From Larus michahellis (lineage: Eukaryota > Chordata > Aves > Charadriiformes > Laridae), in assembly GCF_964199755.1 (NCBI RefSeq), contig NC_133897.1, positions 118,429,579 to 118,493,578 on the forward strand: a DNA stretch of 64,000 nt, written 5' to 3'. Made by a program: the position numbers and the translations under genes. Under the pieces are notes generated by a model. The model did not search any database. It saw only the letters and a list, made by a program, of their open reading frames with translations, and had not been told where the DNA came from. Positions 41,701-56,700 of this stretch are shown piece after piece (within the stretch, counting starts at the first letter, position 1; every line of letters starts with the position of its first letter).

Positions 41701-44700
41701 CGTACTCCGTAGTGTTCCCATACAACATTAGGTACCATTCCAAGAAAAGAGGTCAACATATACAAGATGTGATTATGGATGGAGGAGAATCTAGTAAAGT
41801 CTCTATATGACTTCAAATAAAGCCTCACAAAAATCTAGCGGAAGCCATGCACACCGAATGTTCTCACTTTCTTTGAGGAAAGGACTGACTTTTTTTTTTT
41901 TTTTTTTTTAATAAAAAAATGCAGGGGAGCCTGATCAGTGACTTAGGCTCTTTCACTAACTACAAAATAACAAGCCACTTTTATATCTCCAAATCAGACA
42001 GACAATTGAAAGTTTGAATTACTCAATCCCATTAACAGCACTCTGAACAATCAGTTACTGCTCATGTTCTTTGCACATTGTACTTTTGTAATCACTACCT
42101 CCCCTTCTGGCAATTTTGTACAATTTTTATTTTCTGAAGTGGGGTATTGCCAAGGAGTTACTCTGTAAATATTATTTCTGGAAATGATAGATCACTTGTG
42201 CACATGGTGATTAAAAAATTCATAATTAACACCTCGTTACCTCCCCAGATGTATATTGGCATGTCCATCTATAGCCAGAGCCAAAAAAATTCAGCTGCTA
42301 AGCAATTCAGATTAGCACTGTTCTTTCAGTGAACGTCCTGCTAAAGAAATATACATTTAAGTAGTGGTAGCTATAAACTTCCTAAACAAGCCACGGTTGA
42401 AAATGAAAACATATACCACATAAAACCAGCTACGGTGTATCAAAGGCTTATTTATTTTACCTGAATACATAGTTGATGTACTGTTGCTCCAGATCACTGG
42501 GAGAGGAGGGAAAGAAAAAAAGGTGTTCTTTTAGTAATGAGTTAATTTGGTATAACAGATCAGTGTATTAAGTAGTGTTATAACACTGTAATATTACATT
42601 ATATTAATATTATATAATATAGGACACAATGTTATAACTAGGTAACACTAACATTCTATTACAATTATATACTTTATAACCATAATCTATTAATATTATA
42701 ATATTATCAATATATTAACCAGCATACTAATTTACACATCATTTGCACATTATTTCTGTTGTTACTATGTCAGCGGGAGCCTCATTTAAAGTGATAATAA
42801 AGTGAGACTGACTAAAACCCTTTAAACTGAGATGGAAAAAGGTTTTGAAGTAAATAAGCTTATGCATATTCTACACAGGCATGTATATATAATTAAATAC
42901 ATAATATGCAGTGGCAACATATCCATCTCCATCCATACAGACAACTGCAGATTATAGACACTGCGAACACGTCATGCCACCTGCTTTCAAAACAACTATT
43001 GTCTGGCTGAAGTTCTAAAATGCACATGGGATTAGTGCAAGGTTTCAAGGTTTTTAAGGTCCTCAGCCATTCCAGTCCTATGGCAAGTCACCAGCTGCTA
43101 AACACTTAGGAGACTGTGTCGCAAAAGGAGATACTGATAGATTCAAACCATGCAGCTTTCAAGGCTAACACAAACTAACATTTCCTCTTAATACCTGTGC
43201 CATTAATTAGGGGTTCTTTTTCCAGGACTGAGTCATCATCCTTTCATAACACACTATTTAAAACTACTTCAGTGTTCGAGTTCACAGTATAACTATCAAT
43301 AACTCCATGCTGTCGTTATCAACAGTAAATAAGGCTCCTCTTGCAAGAGAAGCCATTAATGATTAACCAAGTGGCCCCGCTCACACTGATAATGCAGAGC
43401 TCCCTACAGTTTACCTGACTGCTACACAGACGTGTCTCTAACCCTCTTTGATAGCAATCTCTTTCTTTTTAAAAGAGTATGAAAACACATTACCTTAAAG
43501 AGCTAGGTTTCCATAACTTGTGAAATACTTTGTAAGCCCCTGTAATTGAAATGACATGTGTAATCGCCATAACATGCAATCATTCTGACAAACAACGGCT
43601 TGTTTGGCTGTGCTACCGGCAGACGCAGAACCCCTCTGAATTACAGTTTAGCAACACAGCACAAAGGATGCCTACACCATGAATAAAATGAACCTTTCGC
43701 TTCAAATTAATGCTTTTCAAAGTGGTGTCATCTCAGAGTACTATCAAGCTATGTGTTTCTGCTAGTCCTTCTGAAGAAGAGACAATGCCAAGCTCACCGC
43801 AACTACAAAGGAGGGTGTGTGTGTGTGTACATGCGTGTGTAAATACATACAGAAAAGTGTCGCAGAATGGGTTCTTCAGTCCACCCCATTTTTTGAGTAA
43901 CTTCTATGATGTGTTCATCTATGTAGACCCCTACAGCTGTTGGCTGCGAGCCATCTTTCCTGTTTAGAATTCTCTCAGCTGTAGGGTCTCCAGGTTCTTT
44001 ACGTTCTTGACCTGCCCACCTCTTGGTTAGCTCTCATTTCTATTCTCGGAAAAGCTTTAAGCACTGAAGGAATGAAAAATACAGCTTCAGGCTCTGTTGT
44101 TTCAGACCCTTTCTTCAAGGCTTTGTTGTTTGGGTTTTTTTGATTCACAAAGAAAACCAGAACATTAAAAGCAAATCCAGTAGAACACTATGTAATAGAT
44201 GTCCTCAATTCTGCCTCCGTTAGACAAGCTGAAGGGTAGAACACATGTCCTTTCTTTAATGCTCTGTCTTGATTAACTGTGCGATAAGTTAGTTCATCTG
44301 TTTGCTCCTCCTCGTAGCATCTTTATTCTGTGTCAGTTGATAGGAAATCTTATTACACAAAAAGACCGCAACAGTCATATCAACAACTTCCTCTCAAAAA
44401 CAAGAGAAATGGAAAGAAGCTATATTCTGAGCATAAACATTATGTTGGCAATTCCTACACGTTTCGAGCACACAGAAGAGGCTCCTAAAGACTCTCTAAG
44501 CAGTTTTCCACCTCCGTGGCAAAGCACTGCTTTACAAATAAGACCTCTTGGCTTTGAGAAAGCAGTAACATCAGTTACAGCAAACAAGTATTTGAAGTGA
44601 AAAATCCTTAGCTTTTTGTTTTATCTAAATGAGCATATGTTTACCATATAACATTTCCTAATGGAAAAAAAATTATACTATTTCTTATTTGTATGTTAAC

Positions 44701-47700
44701 AACATTTTAGAATGGGATCTCTAGATCTCCCTAGACACAAATACATATAAACACATTACCTCTGCCCTGAAACTTTTACAGTATGAATAGACAAAATAAA
44801 GAAGGAATCATCCCTAATTTGCAGTCAAGACTTAACATATGAATGAGTCACGCACTAAGTCTATAGGACAGCTAAGAAATAAATACAAGTCCCTTATTAT
44901 CCAGCCTAATGCACCAAAAGACACAAATCTCCTAGTTAAAAATTACTACTCTTCTTTTCTTCAGGTTTTCTGGGTCTGACTGTTTCTAACTTTTCAAGGA
45001 AGATTTATGATCTATCCAAATCATTGTTTAGTTTGAAAAAGACAAAAGAAAACCTGACAGGTTATGCAACTCATTGTTAATTTTTTTTTTCTTTTAAATG
45101 CATACGATTGCATAAAAACCCGCAACATTTCAACATCCTTCCTTTGGGAGCATATTCCATGATATTTTAGAATACTTTTGTCAGTTTTTTAAGTAAAATC
45201 ACTGTGTGCAATAAAACTCCAACTACAAGTTATTGCTTGTTTTTTTCATGTTTCTTCTCCCCTCAGAAAGAAGTGTCTCTTAGTAGGCAACCATCAAAAA
45301 CTCCCAGAAAAGCTTAGTGCTGATTAAAACTGTATGTGCATTTTCTCATCCACTGTTAACAGACTGCAATACCCAGTTTATTCTGTTGTTTTCAATGTAG
45401 AAGCTGGAAAAGGAATGCACTTTCTTATATTTACTGAGCTGCTTCATTCTTTCCAAGTGTTTCTTACATCAAGAATGTTAAATATCTGTAATTTCATAAC
45501 AAAGCTGATTTCTCCACCATATTTGCTCTTCCCAATTATTTTTTTCCAAAAGAAAATTACTTACCAACACAGATCAAGTGAATTACAGCCCATAAATAAC
45601 CATTTGGATCAAACTGCAATAAAGCACATTTACATAAATAAAAGCACATTCATGTAAACATAGGTACTGTTATTTCCTTGCAGTTAGCTTCACAAAGCAA
45701 GTACAGTGAGTGGGAGCTATGCTACAAAGAAAGAGAAGATGACTAAAGAAGACTAGGAAGACTAAAGTTTTTCCTGTCCTGTTTAGAGACCTGGCATATG
45801 CCAGTTTCCCAGGCTCTCGGCTAGTCTTGGCGAGAATAGCTCTGTTTCTTTCAGATATACACACCATTTGAAACAATCTGAGCATATGGATGCCAGTCTG
45901 TTTAGTCTTGTATTGGCAGTCAGGGAGGGCAAGAGGATCAGAGGAACATCGCTTGGGTTTTTGTCTTGTCTCCTTTCCCCTCTCAGCCACTGCAGCAGCT
46001 AAGCAGTCTCTCTCCCCAAGGCTCCAATTAACCAGAGAGTATCCAAGAGAGTGCTTTAAACAAACATCTGTCTTTTGGCAAGGTAGGCTCTCTTCACAAT
46101 CAATGCGCAAAAATAAGCATTTTTGAGAGGAATTCACCTGGAATATTTTAGATGTCTGCTTTCCAGGGAGATCAATCATACACCAGAAGTTCCAGCTGGG
46201 CACCACAGACTATGAAGGGAGCTAGCGCAAGTGCTAGCTGTAGCTTCTGATGGCTACATTTGCTCAGATGCATCCGGTCAAGTTCCCAGATTCATCTCCC
46301 CTGACTTCAGATGTTAACTAAGGTATCTAAAACAAGGAAGCCGCCTTCCTAAGTCTAAGTCTCCAAAAGAGAAAAGCACCTTCAAAGAAACAGATCTTTG
46401 CTGGACTGAGCACTCTCTGGAGGTACCTCATTTCTTTCTCCAGTAGCTACAGAAAGCGTGTAGAGGGATTACAAAGCTAATTCAGGAACCTCCTGAAAGT
46501 ATGTGCAATTAACACAAACCTAAGTGATTTGCCCTAAGCCCTATGAGAAGTTAAACAGTGGTTTCCTCAGCCATCACCTTCACCGAAGCGTTGCCCGTCC
46601 ACATTGCGCAGAGGTTTTACCACAATGCAAACACATTAAAACCAGCAAGACTACAACATAGCAATAGGCACCATTTTACAATTCCTTCGCAGGAATCCCA
46701 CCCTAGCTTACAAGTAAAAGCTGCATCCCTTATATAGGTAACAAGATGTCAAACATCGAGGTCTAACTAAAACTGCTTTACAAAGCAGAGCTCACCTGTG
46801 CGTCACATAAAGGAAGGCACACGGCTGCTACCAGGAGGAACAGCACACTGTGGAGAAGAGAAGAAAATACAAGCAAGACCAAAAGCTTGTAACCTGGATT
46901 TGTACTCTCAGTGAAGTATAAGCAATTCCACTCAATTTCACACTGACATTTCATTTGTTTAATTTTTATTCCATATTTAAGAAGTCATTTCTGCCACCAA
47001 AATTAAGCTTAACATCATGCATCCTTCATAACTCTTACACAGCAAAGTTGTACGAGAAGAGAAGTAGCACAAAACATCTCAGCAGTGGTGAAAACAAGCT
47101 TTTTGATAGGGGATATTATTCTTCACTTGCCACGTGGCTTCCCTAGGCTGCTTCAGAAAGCCAAAATCAACCAGTTTCTGGATGTGAATGCCTCCCAAAA
47201 AGTTCCTTCATTAAAGTGAATGGCCTATTACAACAATTCCAGCAGAGAGGAGACCATTAAAAGTTATGGTGTAACTCCAGAGCACAGAGCAAAAGTGTGA
47301 GTGAGTGGTATTACAGCAGAAATGGCTTAAGGACAGCACAAGTCATACCCTAGTCCACTGATTAGAACTAAATAAATTTTTAACCTGTGGCTAAATCAGT
47401 ATTTATACAGGCTACACTGAATACACTGATGTGTAATTTCTGTGGATTGTTGCTATTAATAATAACACACATTTGCTTTTGCAGCTTATTTTCCTGCTCT
47501 CTAGGGGCATAGGAAAAGACAGAATAAAGATGATAAAAAAGCTGGTATCCCTGACAATAATTCAGTGGTGAATACAAGGCCACAGTAAGTCAAATGATAA
47601 TGGAAACAACAGGAAGAAATAAGGAAGATGGTGCCTATAAATACACTAAATAATAACCCAACATTATCCACTCTAAGTACAGCTACAAGATTACAGAATG

Positions 47701-50700
47701 TGGAGAAGAGCAAATATGTGTTCTTCAAGGAGATGGGGGGAAAAATAAAACTTTTAACTCGTGACTGGCTGACTTCTGTTTGTCCCTTTCTGTCTGCTTT
47801 TTGAAGCCTCAACAACTCGGGCCAATGAGGGTTGGTGGGTTGTGCAGTTTAATAGGAATGATTCTAGCAGAACTGGATATCACTCACCTCTTCTTTCTTA
47901 GGAAAGGCATTTTTAGCTATTTTCTATCACATTAATTATCTTTCTCTTACCATTTAGATTACCCACTGGAACTTCAAACCTGATTTCTGTCTCCTTTCCA
48001 AAAAACATACTTACAAGCACTGTTTTGTTGTTCAGGAAGACTGGCCTTCTAGCTTTTTTTATTTTTACAAGGAGAAAAATGTATCTATTTAGGCAATCGT
48101 TAAAAAAAACCCCAACATTTAAAAAATATTTAATTACTCCTGTGTTGCAATTCAGGCTCACCGCCCACGGGAATGTGCCTTACATTCTTCATTGTTTTGG
48201 TGTGCCATTATCTGAAGCAAATACAGAAGCTGGAGCCAAAACAAGTCCAAATCTGAATCTGAGCAGTTTGAAAAGCTTACCTACAGACTTTCAGATGAGA
48301 GGTCTGCTGTGAAAAAGAAAGTATGATTAAAAGAATTAAAATTTAAAAATAAAAATGGTGAAATAGTTCTTTCTCCTTCCAAAAACAGGAAAGTGATGAC
48401 AGCTGGTCTTACTGCACCAAACACATTAAAAATCCAGTAAGCAACATTCAACAGCCCATTATGTTTGAGCTCTGCTTAGCAAATTTAATTTGTAAAAAAG
48501 AATTAGGACTACAGATTAGCCTATTTCAACTTGATTTATATTTTCACGTTACTTACCAGCAGTTAAATCTAAAACCACACATGAACTTTATACCTGGTCC
48601 TCAAACTTAACTTGAACTATACCAAAACTATGTATTGTATGTACTCAAATATTGAGTATTCTTAACTAATGAGGTACTACCCCAGCCAAATCAGTCTTGG
48701 CCTAAACTCATAAGAGTTTCCCAATCCTTTAGTCCAAAATAACTCTCCAGAAGCTTCCCAGCAAGACCCGTGTTTGCATTATCCTTGTCCATAGTGCTTT
48801 TGTCCTCCAAGAGAGGAGACACAAACATGTGAGCTAGAAGGAAAATACAAAACACTTCGACAGGGACACTAATCAGAGGACAATGTCACAGGGACATGCC
48901 ATGGTACGCACTGCTGTGTTGTCCCTTAATCATAACTGTAGTGACCTCTTCAGTTTGTTAGGAGTGGCAAACATGGGCCGTTTATTTGTCTTCTATATAC
49001 ACAACAGAGGTAATGAATGGAAGATCCCTTCCACAGCTAGCCAGAGGCCACCATAGAAACGACTCTGTGATGAATGGTTTCCCACTGTTACCTCCCACAG
49101 GAGCTCTCTGGTCAATTAGAAAAGCATTTCATGGCCTAAAAAGAAAGATCCCCAATGCAGTTTGTGAGAAACAAACCCAGGTCTTACTTAAGGGAACAGG
49201 AATTACTCTCCTGACTTCAGTAGGTCTTGGGAGAGAATCTCAAGCATTCAAAACAAATCCAAGAATGCACTGTTTTTCCTGCATTTCGTGTGGTGATGTA
49301 ATCCATCTATAATCATACAAAACATCAAATACTAATATATTATACTGTTTAGGTCTAAGGACCCAGTCCTCCTCCCTCTCAGCTCAAACGATGAGATTCT
49401 TATGTGGGACATGAGAGAGAGGCGATATTAATTTTCAAACGGAAAAAGCAAGCAGGACCAAGCCGGTCTTAAAAATGCAGATCAAACTGTCAATACACAT
49501 TTGCAGTGTTTCGTCAACTAAAGGGGAAAAGAAAACATCAATATAGGTACTTGTCAACAGCAAAGCTCTCTCCAGGTCTCATTAATGACTAGCTATCACA
49601 GAGAGATGAGAAAAGCACATGGCACTAATGCCTGTATTAAAAGAAATTAGGTGTTTTTTTATAGAGCGATTATATCACAGGAGGTACATTGCATGGATCA
49701 ATTATTAGACGGATTACCTCTTTCTGCACAAACTTCTGGAACCCACAGGTTATAACTTCTGCCGCGTTGTGCACAGTGAGGAACACCGGGATTGGCTGCC
49801 ATTGGGAGAGAACAAAAATGCCCAAATCAACCCACAACAGTCACACACATAGAAAGGGGTACTCCTCTTAGGGACAGCTGTACCACATGTTTGTGGTATT
49901 GGGGTTTGTTCTGTTTTTTAAACTGTAAACCCACACCACATCTCCTAAAAGGGATTTAGACCTATTCCAATCGCTATTACATGGCACGGGCCATCTTTAA
50001 ATGCAGACCCTGCTCGCTGCTTCTCCCACTTTCAAGTGCTCAGTCGATTTGTTTGTACACAACTACCTCAGTAAGATTTGGTCCAGGTTTATGTCTCTAG
50101 CTTTGCCTCTCTGTTCAAGTATCTGCAGCCTCCACAGTAAACAGTTCTCATTAGTTTTCCCATCTCTGTCTACTGGTACTAAGAATAAAGTGTGACTCCT
50201 AGCAACAGAATTATGGGCAAGATGATTTTAGGTGATTGCGTTCAGTTACTGCTAGGAAGAGCTGCCCAAAATTAGGGTAGAAATGTAATAGTTCATACAC
50301 AAGTGATGTTGAAATTATACCCACTGAGGTATCTGGACACCATCCCAACATGAAATCATTAAGAAACAAATGATAACAATAATGAATCAAACTCATTGCC
50401 GCAGGCAAACCCAACCAGAATTAGTGGTTCATAATACTTCCTCCAAATCAGATCCATGGTCTCTCCAACAGCTGAAACAGAAGCAATTCTCTGCTCCAAT
50501 TAAGATAATCTAAAGACTAAGGCAATGTTAGGAAGCAGTATTTCCCCACTTGTGTATAGTATTTAAATCACACGAGTAGAGATTGAGTTAATTTCTCAGT
50601 GATGTCCATGCCTTTTAAGTATCAGGTGATATAAGCAGCAAATATCTCTCAAATTTGACTTTGTATTCAGAACTCTGTATTTTATGGATTTTTCTTTTCA

Positions 50701-53700
50701 TTCCCATAAAGCTAGATAAACATCGCTAATTAAACATTTTAAGTCATAATGATAACTAGGGTAGATTCATAAACACAACAGTGACACCATGGTAACTTTT
50801 AACACCTCTAAATTAGCAAGGAATGAAAAACACACAAACACAGCTGGCATGAAGTTGTCAGCCTCAGCTTCACCAATTTTGAAAACCAATTCTCAACCTT
50901 GTTGCTGGACAACTGAGAACAAAAAACCAGAAGTATCTAACACAAGCATCCTGAGCCTGACACAGTAATAGGAAATACAAGGAATAACCATACACAAGGA
51001 AAGTTGACAGCGGAATTCACATTCTTGCTTTTGGGAAGCCAATTTATTGGGTTTTTCTTTCCTCCCCCCCTGTTTTTGGCTCTTCCAAATATGTTTTGGA
51101 GCCAACAATGGCTCCAGTTTGCCTAGCCCAGTTAACCTTCTCCATATGTCTGCTGTCTTTGATGTGAGTATTTCTTAAATTTGTGAGTGGGCCTAATGCT
51201 TATGAAAAGAAAGGTTCACTGGTTGGGCAGGCAGGGTGAATAGACTCTGTACAAACCTCCCCTCGCAGCTCTGCATACTTCTGTTAATGCACCACAGTCC
51301 AGAGCTAAGCAGCCCTCCTCCAGTTCCAGCCCTGAACTCCTGGGCAGGGGGGACTGACAGCACCTCTAGGGAGAGGCACAAACAGAGATTAAGATTGTAG
51401 CCCTGCCAGTGCACAGGAGTGTTTGAAAATGGGTCTCCTTGGCTTTGATCAAAAAAGTGCATGTAATTTCTGCTTTAGGAATAAACCCTCTCCATTCAAA
51501 TACGCTGCTGAGGTGAGCCAATTCAGGTATGAGTTTGGGATAGTCCATTTTCCCTCTCACTGTGTCATAAAATTGTTGTATGCAAAGTTATTTTAAGTAA
51601 AGCTTCTATGAAGGACTGAATTTAGCCACAGAATTAGGCTTCTAAATCCCCATCCAAGTACAACAAAAAGCCATTCAGAAATGGGAGATGCTTCTTAAGA
51701 AAGGTTTGGGATACAAATCAAAACCATTCACAGCCCCCCTGCCACTCCAGTGCATCTCACTCTTGAATGACCAGAGCCGGGACAGGAGGGAAACAAGGTA
51801 ATTTACGTGATGACTAGGAAGTAAGAAGAAATAGCAACGAGGATGTGACTCATACCTCCTCCACCTTCCAGGTGAGCAGACAGAAAAGATGATGCTGACA
51901 AGGCTTTATTGCCATTTCCAGACAGGGCTCTCCTTGGGGATCTTTGCTCAGTTTACACCAGGGAAGCCCAATGGAACTTGCTTTGACAAGGAACCAAGAG
52001 GAAATAAATGCAATTACCCCGAGACAGAGCTAATCTGGAGGCATGGGGCTTCAGAGCACGTGCCTGTGCTTTACAAAGATCACTTGGGCGCGAGATGAGG
52101 CCCCCAGCCTTGTGGTGAGGACAGAGACCTCCTGTCCTTTTCTGCCCTACCTCTCCACCAGGACATTCAAGGGATCACTACAAGCAGAATCTTGTCAAAA
52201 AATCCCTTTTGAGTCTTCTTGGGGTTTAGGAGATGGCAGGAGCAAGCTGGCTTTGGAGTTAGATAAAGATGCATTGACAGAATGCAGAAGGGAACTAGTG
52301 CAGGATCTGGCCTTGCAGACTGCATAACAGCAGTAAAACATTGCTATTTTTAAAAAATTCATGTTATTGCCTTCCTTTTTTTTTGTTAAGAAAGACTATA
52401 TCATTTAAGTAAAAAGCATTCAACTTTAATGAAAGCAGATTTGAGATCCTCTAAATAGGTTATTGTGATTCAAATGGATCACAAAACTGATTAATCTAAC
52501 CCTTCCCATAATCTCTTTCCAACTTTCAATTTATTTTTTTCAAATCCTGCACAGCATCAAAAGCCTCTCACTGAAATGGTCTCCAGCCTTTTCCTGGAAG
52601 GATTTCACACAGATCCCACAGCCCCGTTCCCCCTTTTGCAAAGTTACAGCTAGTAACTTCTTCAGCTTCTTCCCTACTTGCACAATTCAGACCACTGAGG
52701 ATCTGTTCGGCAAAATACCGAGTACTCTGGAGAGATGCTGAGTGCTTTGCACTGTCATAGAAGTGCTTTTTGATGCTGCTCTGCAGTTTGTAGGTTTGGA
52801 TTGCTGCTCTAGCACCATCAACAATGTATGTATTATCTGAACCCCTCCTCCCTTCTTTCTCCCCGACCCAGGAACAGCGTTAAGCACCTTGTATGAAGAG
52901 AATGTTCTTTGCTCGTAGAGGTAATAAAGAACTGACTTCTACTTGTGTGTTTCTTACCAATCTAGACAGTGCCCTAGAGCCAGCATAAATAATGCCAACA
53001 AACAGTACCGAAGCAGGAAGCCATGACAGGATTTCAGACCTGTGAAAACAATTAAAATCCCATTACTTCACCACATTCTGTTTACATACAATCCACAACA
53101 ATTGCTTGCAAGGAATATAATAATACGTATATATGTACGTATTTTCAAAGGTGTGCATATTAAATTCATTGTCCGATTGTTCAATAAAGGAGTCTGAGAC
53201 AGAAATTAATGACTTCATCTAATCCCAGATAGAAGCTATCTCCAGATACATTTTCTTTCTTTTACTCTTTCCCTGGCTCCTCTCCCTGCAAAAGTGTTTG
53301 TTTCATGGCAATTACTCCTATTGCTTTTAAGGGAGAGAAATTTCAACTAATTTCCTTGATGCATTGTAAAAGGAAGAAAAACTGACAAATGAAGGCATAA
53401 AATGGTGTACTTGCACCGACAGCACACATTTTCACTATGTACAAATACACTTGCCCACCCACACATTCATTTCTCAGCCAGATTTACAAAGAGATTCTTC
53501 CTAAAGATCAGATTGTCTCTGTGGGAGCCTGTCTCTTGAGATTTCCTAATGATACTCCTTTGACTAAGCCAAACTCCTAGAGGCAGTTTGACAACTAATG
53601 GAGGAATGAAGTCATCACAGATTGAGCTGATATTTTTTTTAGCCATGGTTATTGCAGTAGGGTTAGGTTTCAGTTCTGAGAAGGGGCTTCAGAATTTGCA

Positions 53701-56700
53701 CTTTTCCTTTTTTGATCTTGGTACTTAAGGGGAAAAGGGATCAGGTAGCTGGTAAATTTCAGAGAGAATAATGTAAGATTTTCAGCAAGGGAGGAAAAGA
53801 CCTAAAGTGATCTAAAGGCCTGATCCAAATGCTTCTCAGGACTGAAGACACTGCTGCCTCCATTCACTCTTCCCAAGCTTTGAACTGAAGTCAAGAAAAT
53901 GTTAGTGAATAATGATGGTTCTCAAAAGGAAACCAAATTGCTTGTAGTTCCTTATTTTGGATTACACTACCCACTAGCATGTAAGAATCAAAACCTAATT
54001 ATAGCTACCGCTACACTACCATACTTCATGGATCACAAGAAAATAGACCACTAAACATTGACATCAGAACAGTCTGAATGAAGATAAAACATGCCTGAAG
54101 ATTCATGTAAACACAGACAAGGAAAAAAACCTAAACATCATGTTCCCTTTTTTTTTTTTAATACATAATTTTCTAAAATACTTGACCAAAACCCCAGGGT
54201 AACGAAAACAGAGTAATCATTAGATCCTTTCACTGGCATAAATATTTGCTCTGGTTTTGGGAGTATTCACTATCATTTTGTATAAAAACACTGTTCTTTT
54301 TAAGGTTATTGACTTCAACCGGAATTTCACCAAGACCAGAATCTAAAACTGTCATACCTCATTACCATCGAGTTCACATCAGACAAGAACAAAAATACCC
54401 CCACCCTATTGGAACTGCAACAAATAGAAGAAAGGGGGAGGGAAGAAAAGAAAGGAGGGCTGGGAAGATGAAAGGAAGACACAATGAAAACTGAACGTTC
54501 ATTTAGAACATAACACTCTTTCATGTTCCCCACCACTAAATTCCAGGAATCCCAAATATATCTTCATGTCCACAGCAATACTGTGAAGTGCAATGGAAAA
54601 GGGCTTCAGATGCTTTTTCCATGATGTAAGGGTAAAATTTTATGCTGCCAAGTGGGAATTTCAGGACTGAAAAAGAATGCATGGATGTTTGATGTAATGT
54701 GTCAGCACCAACAATCTGTCTTGTATGTAAACCAATTAGTAGCTTCTTATGTTGTCAATACAGTGATGTACACGCAGAACAGGAAAGCTCAGTGGTGAGC
54801 TTGTGGTTGTAGGGTTAATTCCAAAGCCCACTAAAGTCAGTGGGTAGCTTCCCCTAAACCACACTTAGAAGCTTTGGCTTAAGCAAGGCTCTGAGCTGCT
54901 GCTTAGCTGTGGGGAAAATTCAGCCCTACAAGAAATGCCAACCCGAACACATAGGATTTCTGAGCCTACAAGGGTTAGGCAGGTGCTGGGTGGCAGATCA
55001 CAGTGCTGGAAGCATTATGCAGATGCTACACATATTCCTGTGCGCTCCACAGAGCCCTCGCTTTGGCTACAAGTTTTGCAGACAGACACCATTCACCCTT
55101 TAGAAGCAACAATGATGGTGACAAAGTCCCTTACAGCTGGGAGTACTGGGGCGGGGGGGGAGAAGCAGATGAAAAGCAGGACATTCCCAAAACCTAAGAG
55201 AAATTACTCTAAGTAATATGTTTTTATTTGGTCTTTATTGTGAAGCTAGCGTTCCTGACTTAAGACAAAGGGTGATGATCTCTATGCAATAAAATAATTC
55301 CGCCGAGACACTTTGGGATAACCTGAACTGTCTCAGAAAGCATATGAGATCAGTCCACATGACAGAAATACCGAGACTTTGTGGAACTAAACAAACAAAT
55401 AGGTAGCAGTTTATTATTTGAAGTGTGACAAGACTGGGGACTGGATATGGTTTTCTTAAGTATCCTACACGTGCACTAAAAAAATAAAAACCAGGTAGAT
55501 TCAGAGACCTATATACTGTAAGACAAGGGGGAAATGACCTCACTTTGGAGGGGGAAGGAGCTTAAGAGGAAGTGGTAGAAGCTTTGAGACATTATGTTTG
55601 GTTTTGGGTGAATTTTGGGGGGTTTTGGGGTTTTTTGGGGTTTTTTTGGGTTTTGTTTGTTTGTTTGTTTTGTTTGTTGTTGTTTGGTTGGGTTTTTTAT
55701 ATACAGGAGATATATGCTACAGGTCCAGTCAAGCAAAACATTAAAGCATGTGCATAATCCTTCTGAAGAAAGACAGAATTAAACTCATGCTGAAGTAGTT
55801 GGCTGAAGTATAGCCAAAACATTTCAATTAATTCTGGTAATTTCATTGGGTCTATTCTAGAACAGGCATTCTGCTGTATTAGCTAAACTAATGAAGAGGT
55901 TTCTCCTCAACAGGTATTTTAATGACTTTTCCTATAGTGTGCTGACATCTAGTGGCCTCAACTCTCCATCGTCAAAACACGAACCAAGTTTTCACCAAAA
56001 CTTTTCTTCGATAAAAACAACCTCTTCCAACAGTAGAAAATGTTTTTTGTCCAGTATTTTCTTTAATGTCTTCCAAGTTTTGAAAAAATGAAAATACCTT
56101 TTCCAAGCTGGAAAAAAGATTCAATTTCTTTAATTTCACAATTTAAAGCAAAAGTAACCATCTAGTCACAAAAAGTTGAACTAAAAAGGACTGACGGCTG
56201 TATTCCTTTGTCCTTTAGACTGTTCTGTGAAGGAAAAATGTGCATAAGCAATATACATTTTATAATAATATATGGATCAGTAACTGCCACTAAAGCAAGG
56301 TTCGGACCTTAGTCCTGCCTCTACCTCTATCACTGACAGCTTTTACACCAATATCCCTGTTTTGCCTATGCTGCAGATAAAAGATAGGAAGTTAAATTCT
56401 ATTTCCATTCACAACTTCACTTAAGTTTCAGTGCTGATGTAGTCACTTGCATAGACATGAAAACAGAATTTAGATAGTTCTTCTGACATGCACGCAGGAT
56501 TTCATTCCAAATTAGGAGATTCAGTTTTGCAAGCCAGCTGTTTGAAATCCAGTCAGAAAATTCATCAGTTGTCACTTGCTAATACAGAATGACTGAAAAA
56601 AAAGTACATTAGAAAGGAACTCTGGCAATCATCTAGTCCAATCTCCCCCAGCTTCAGAGTCAAGTCACATTACTCAGGTCATCGTTCAGTAAAGTTCTGA

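Larger units (their letters stand above)
35251..42460 (-). other. TMEM241 intron 10 (7.2 kb)
   Basis: Holds two CR1 relics (35410-36055 minus, 39425-39640 plus), the C14 run at 37480, the TACATA repeat at 40515 and the poly-T tract at 41889. No exon-like segment with matching phase was found between exons 10 and 11. Confidence 0.85.
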
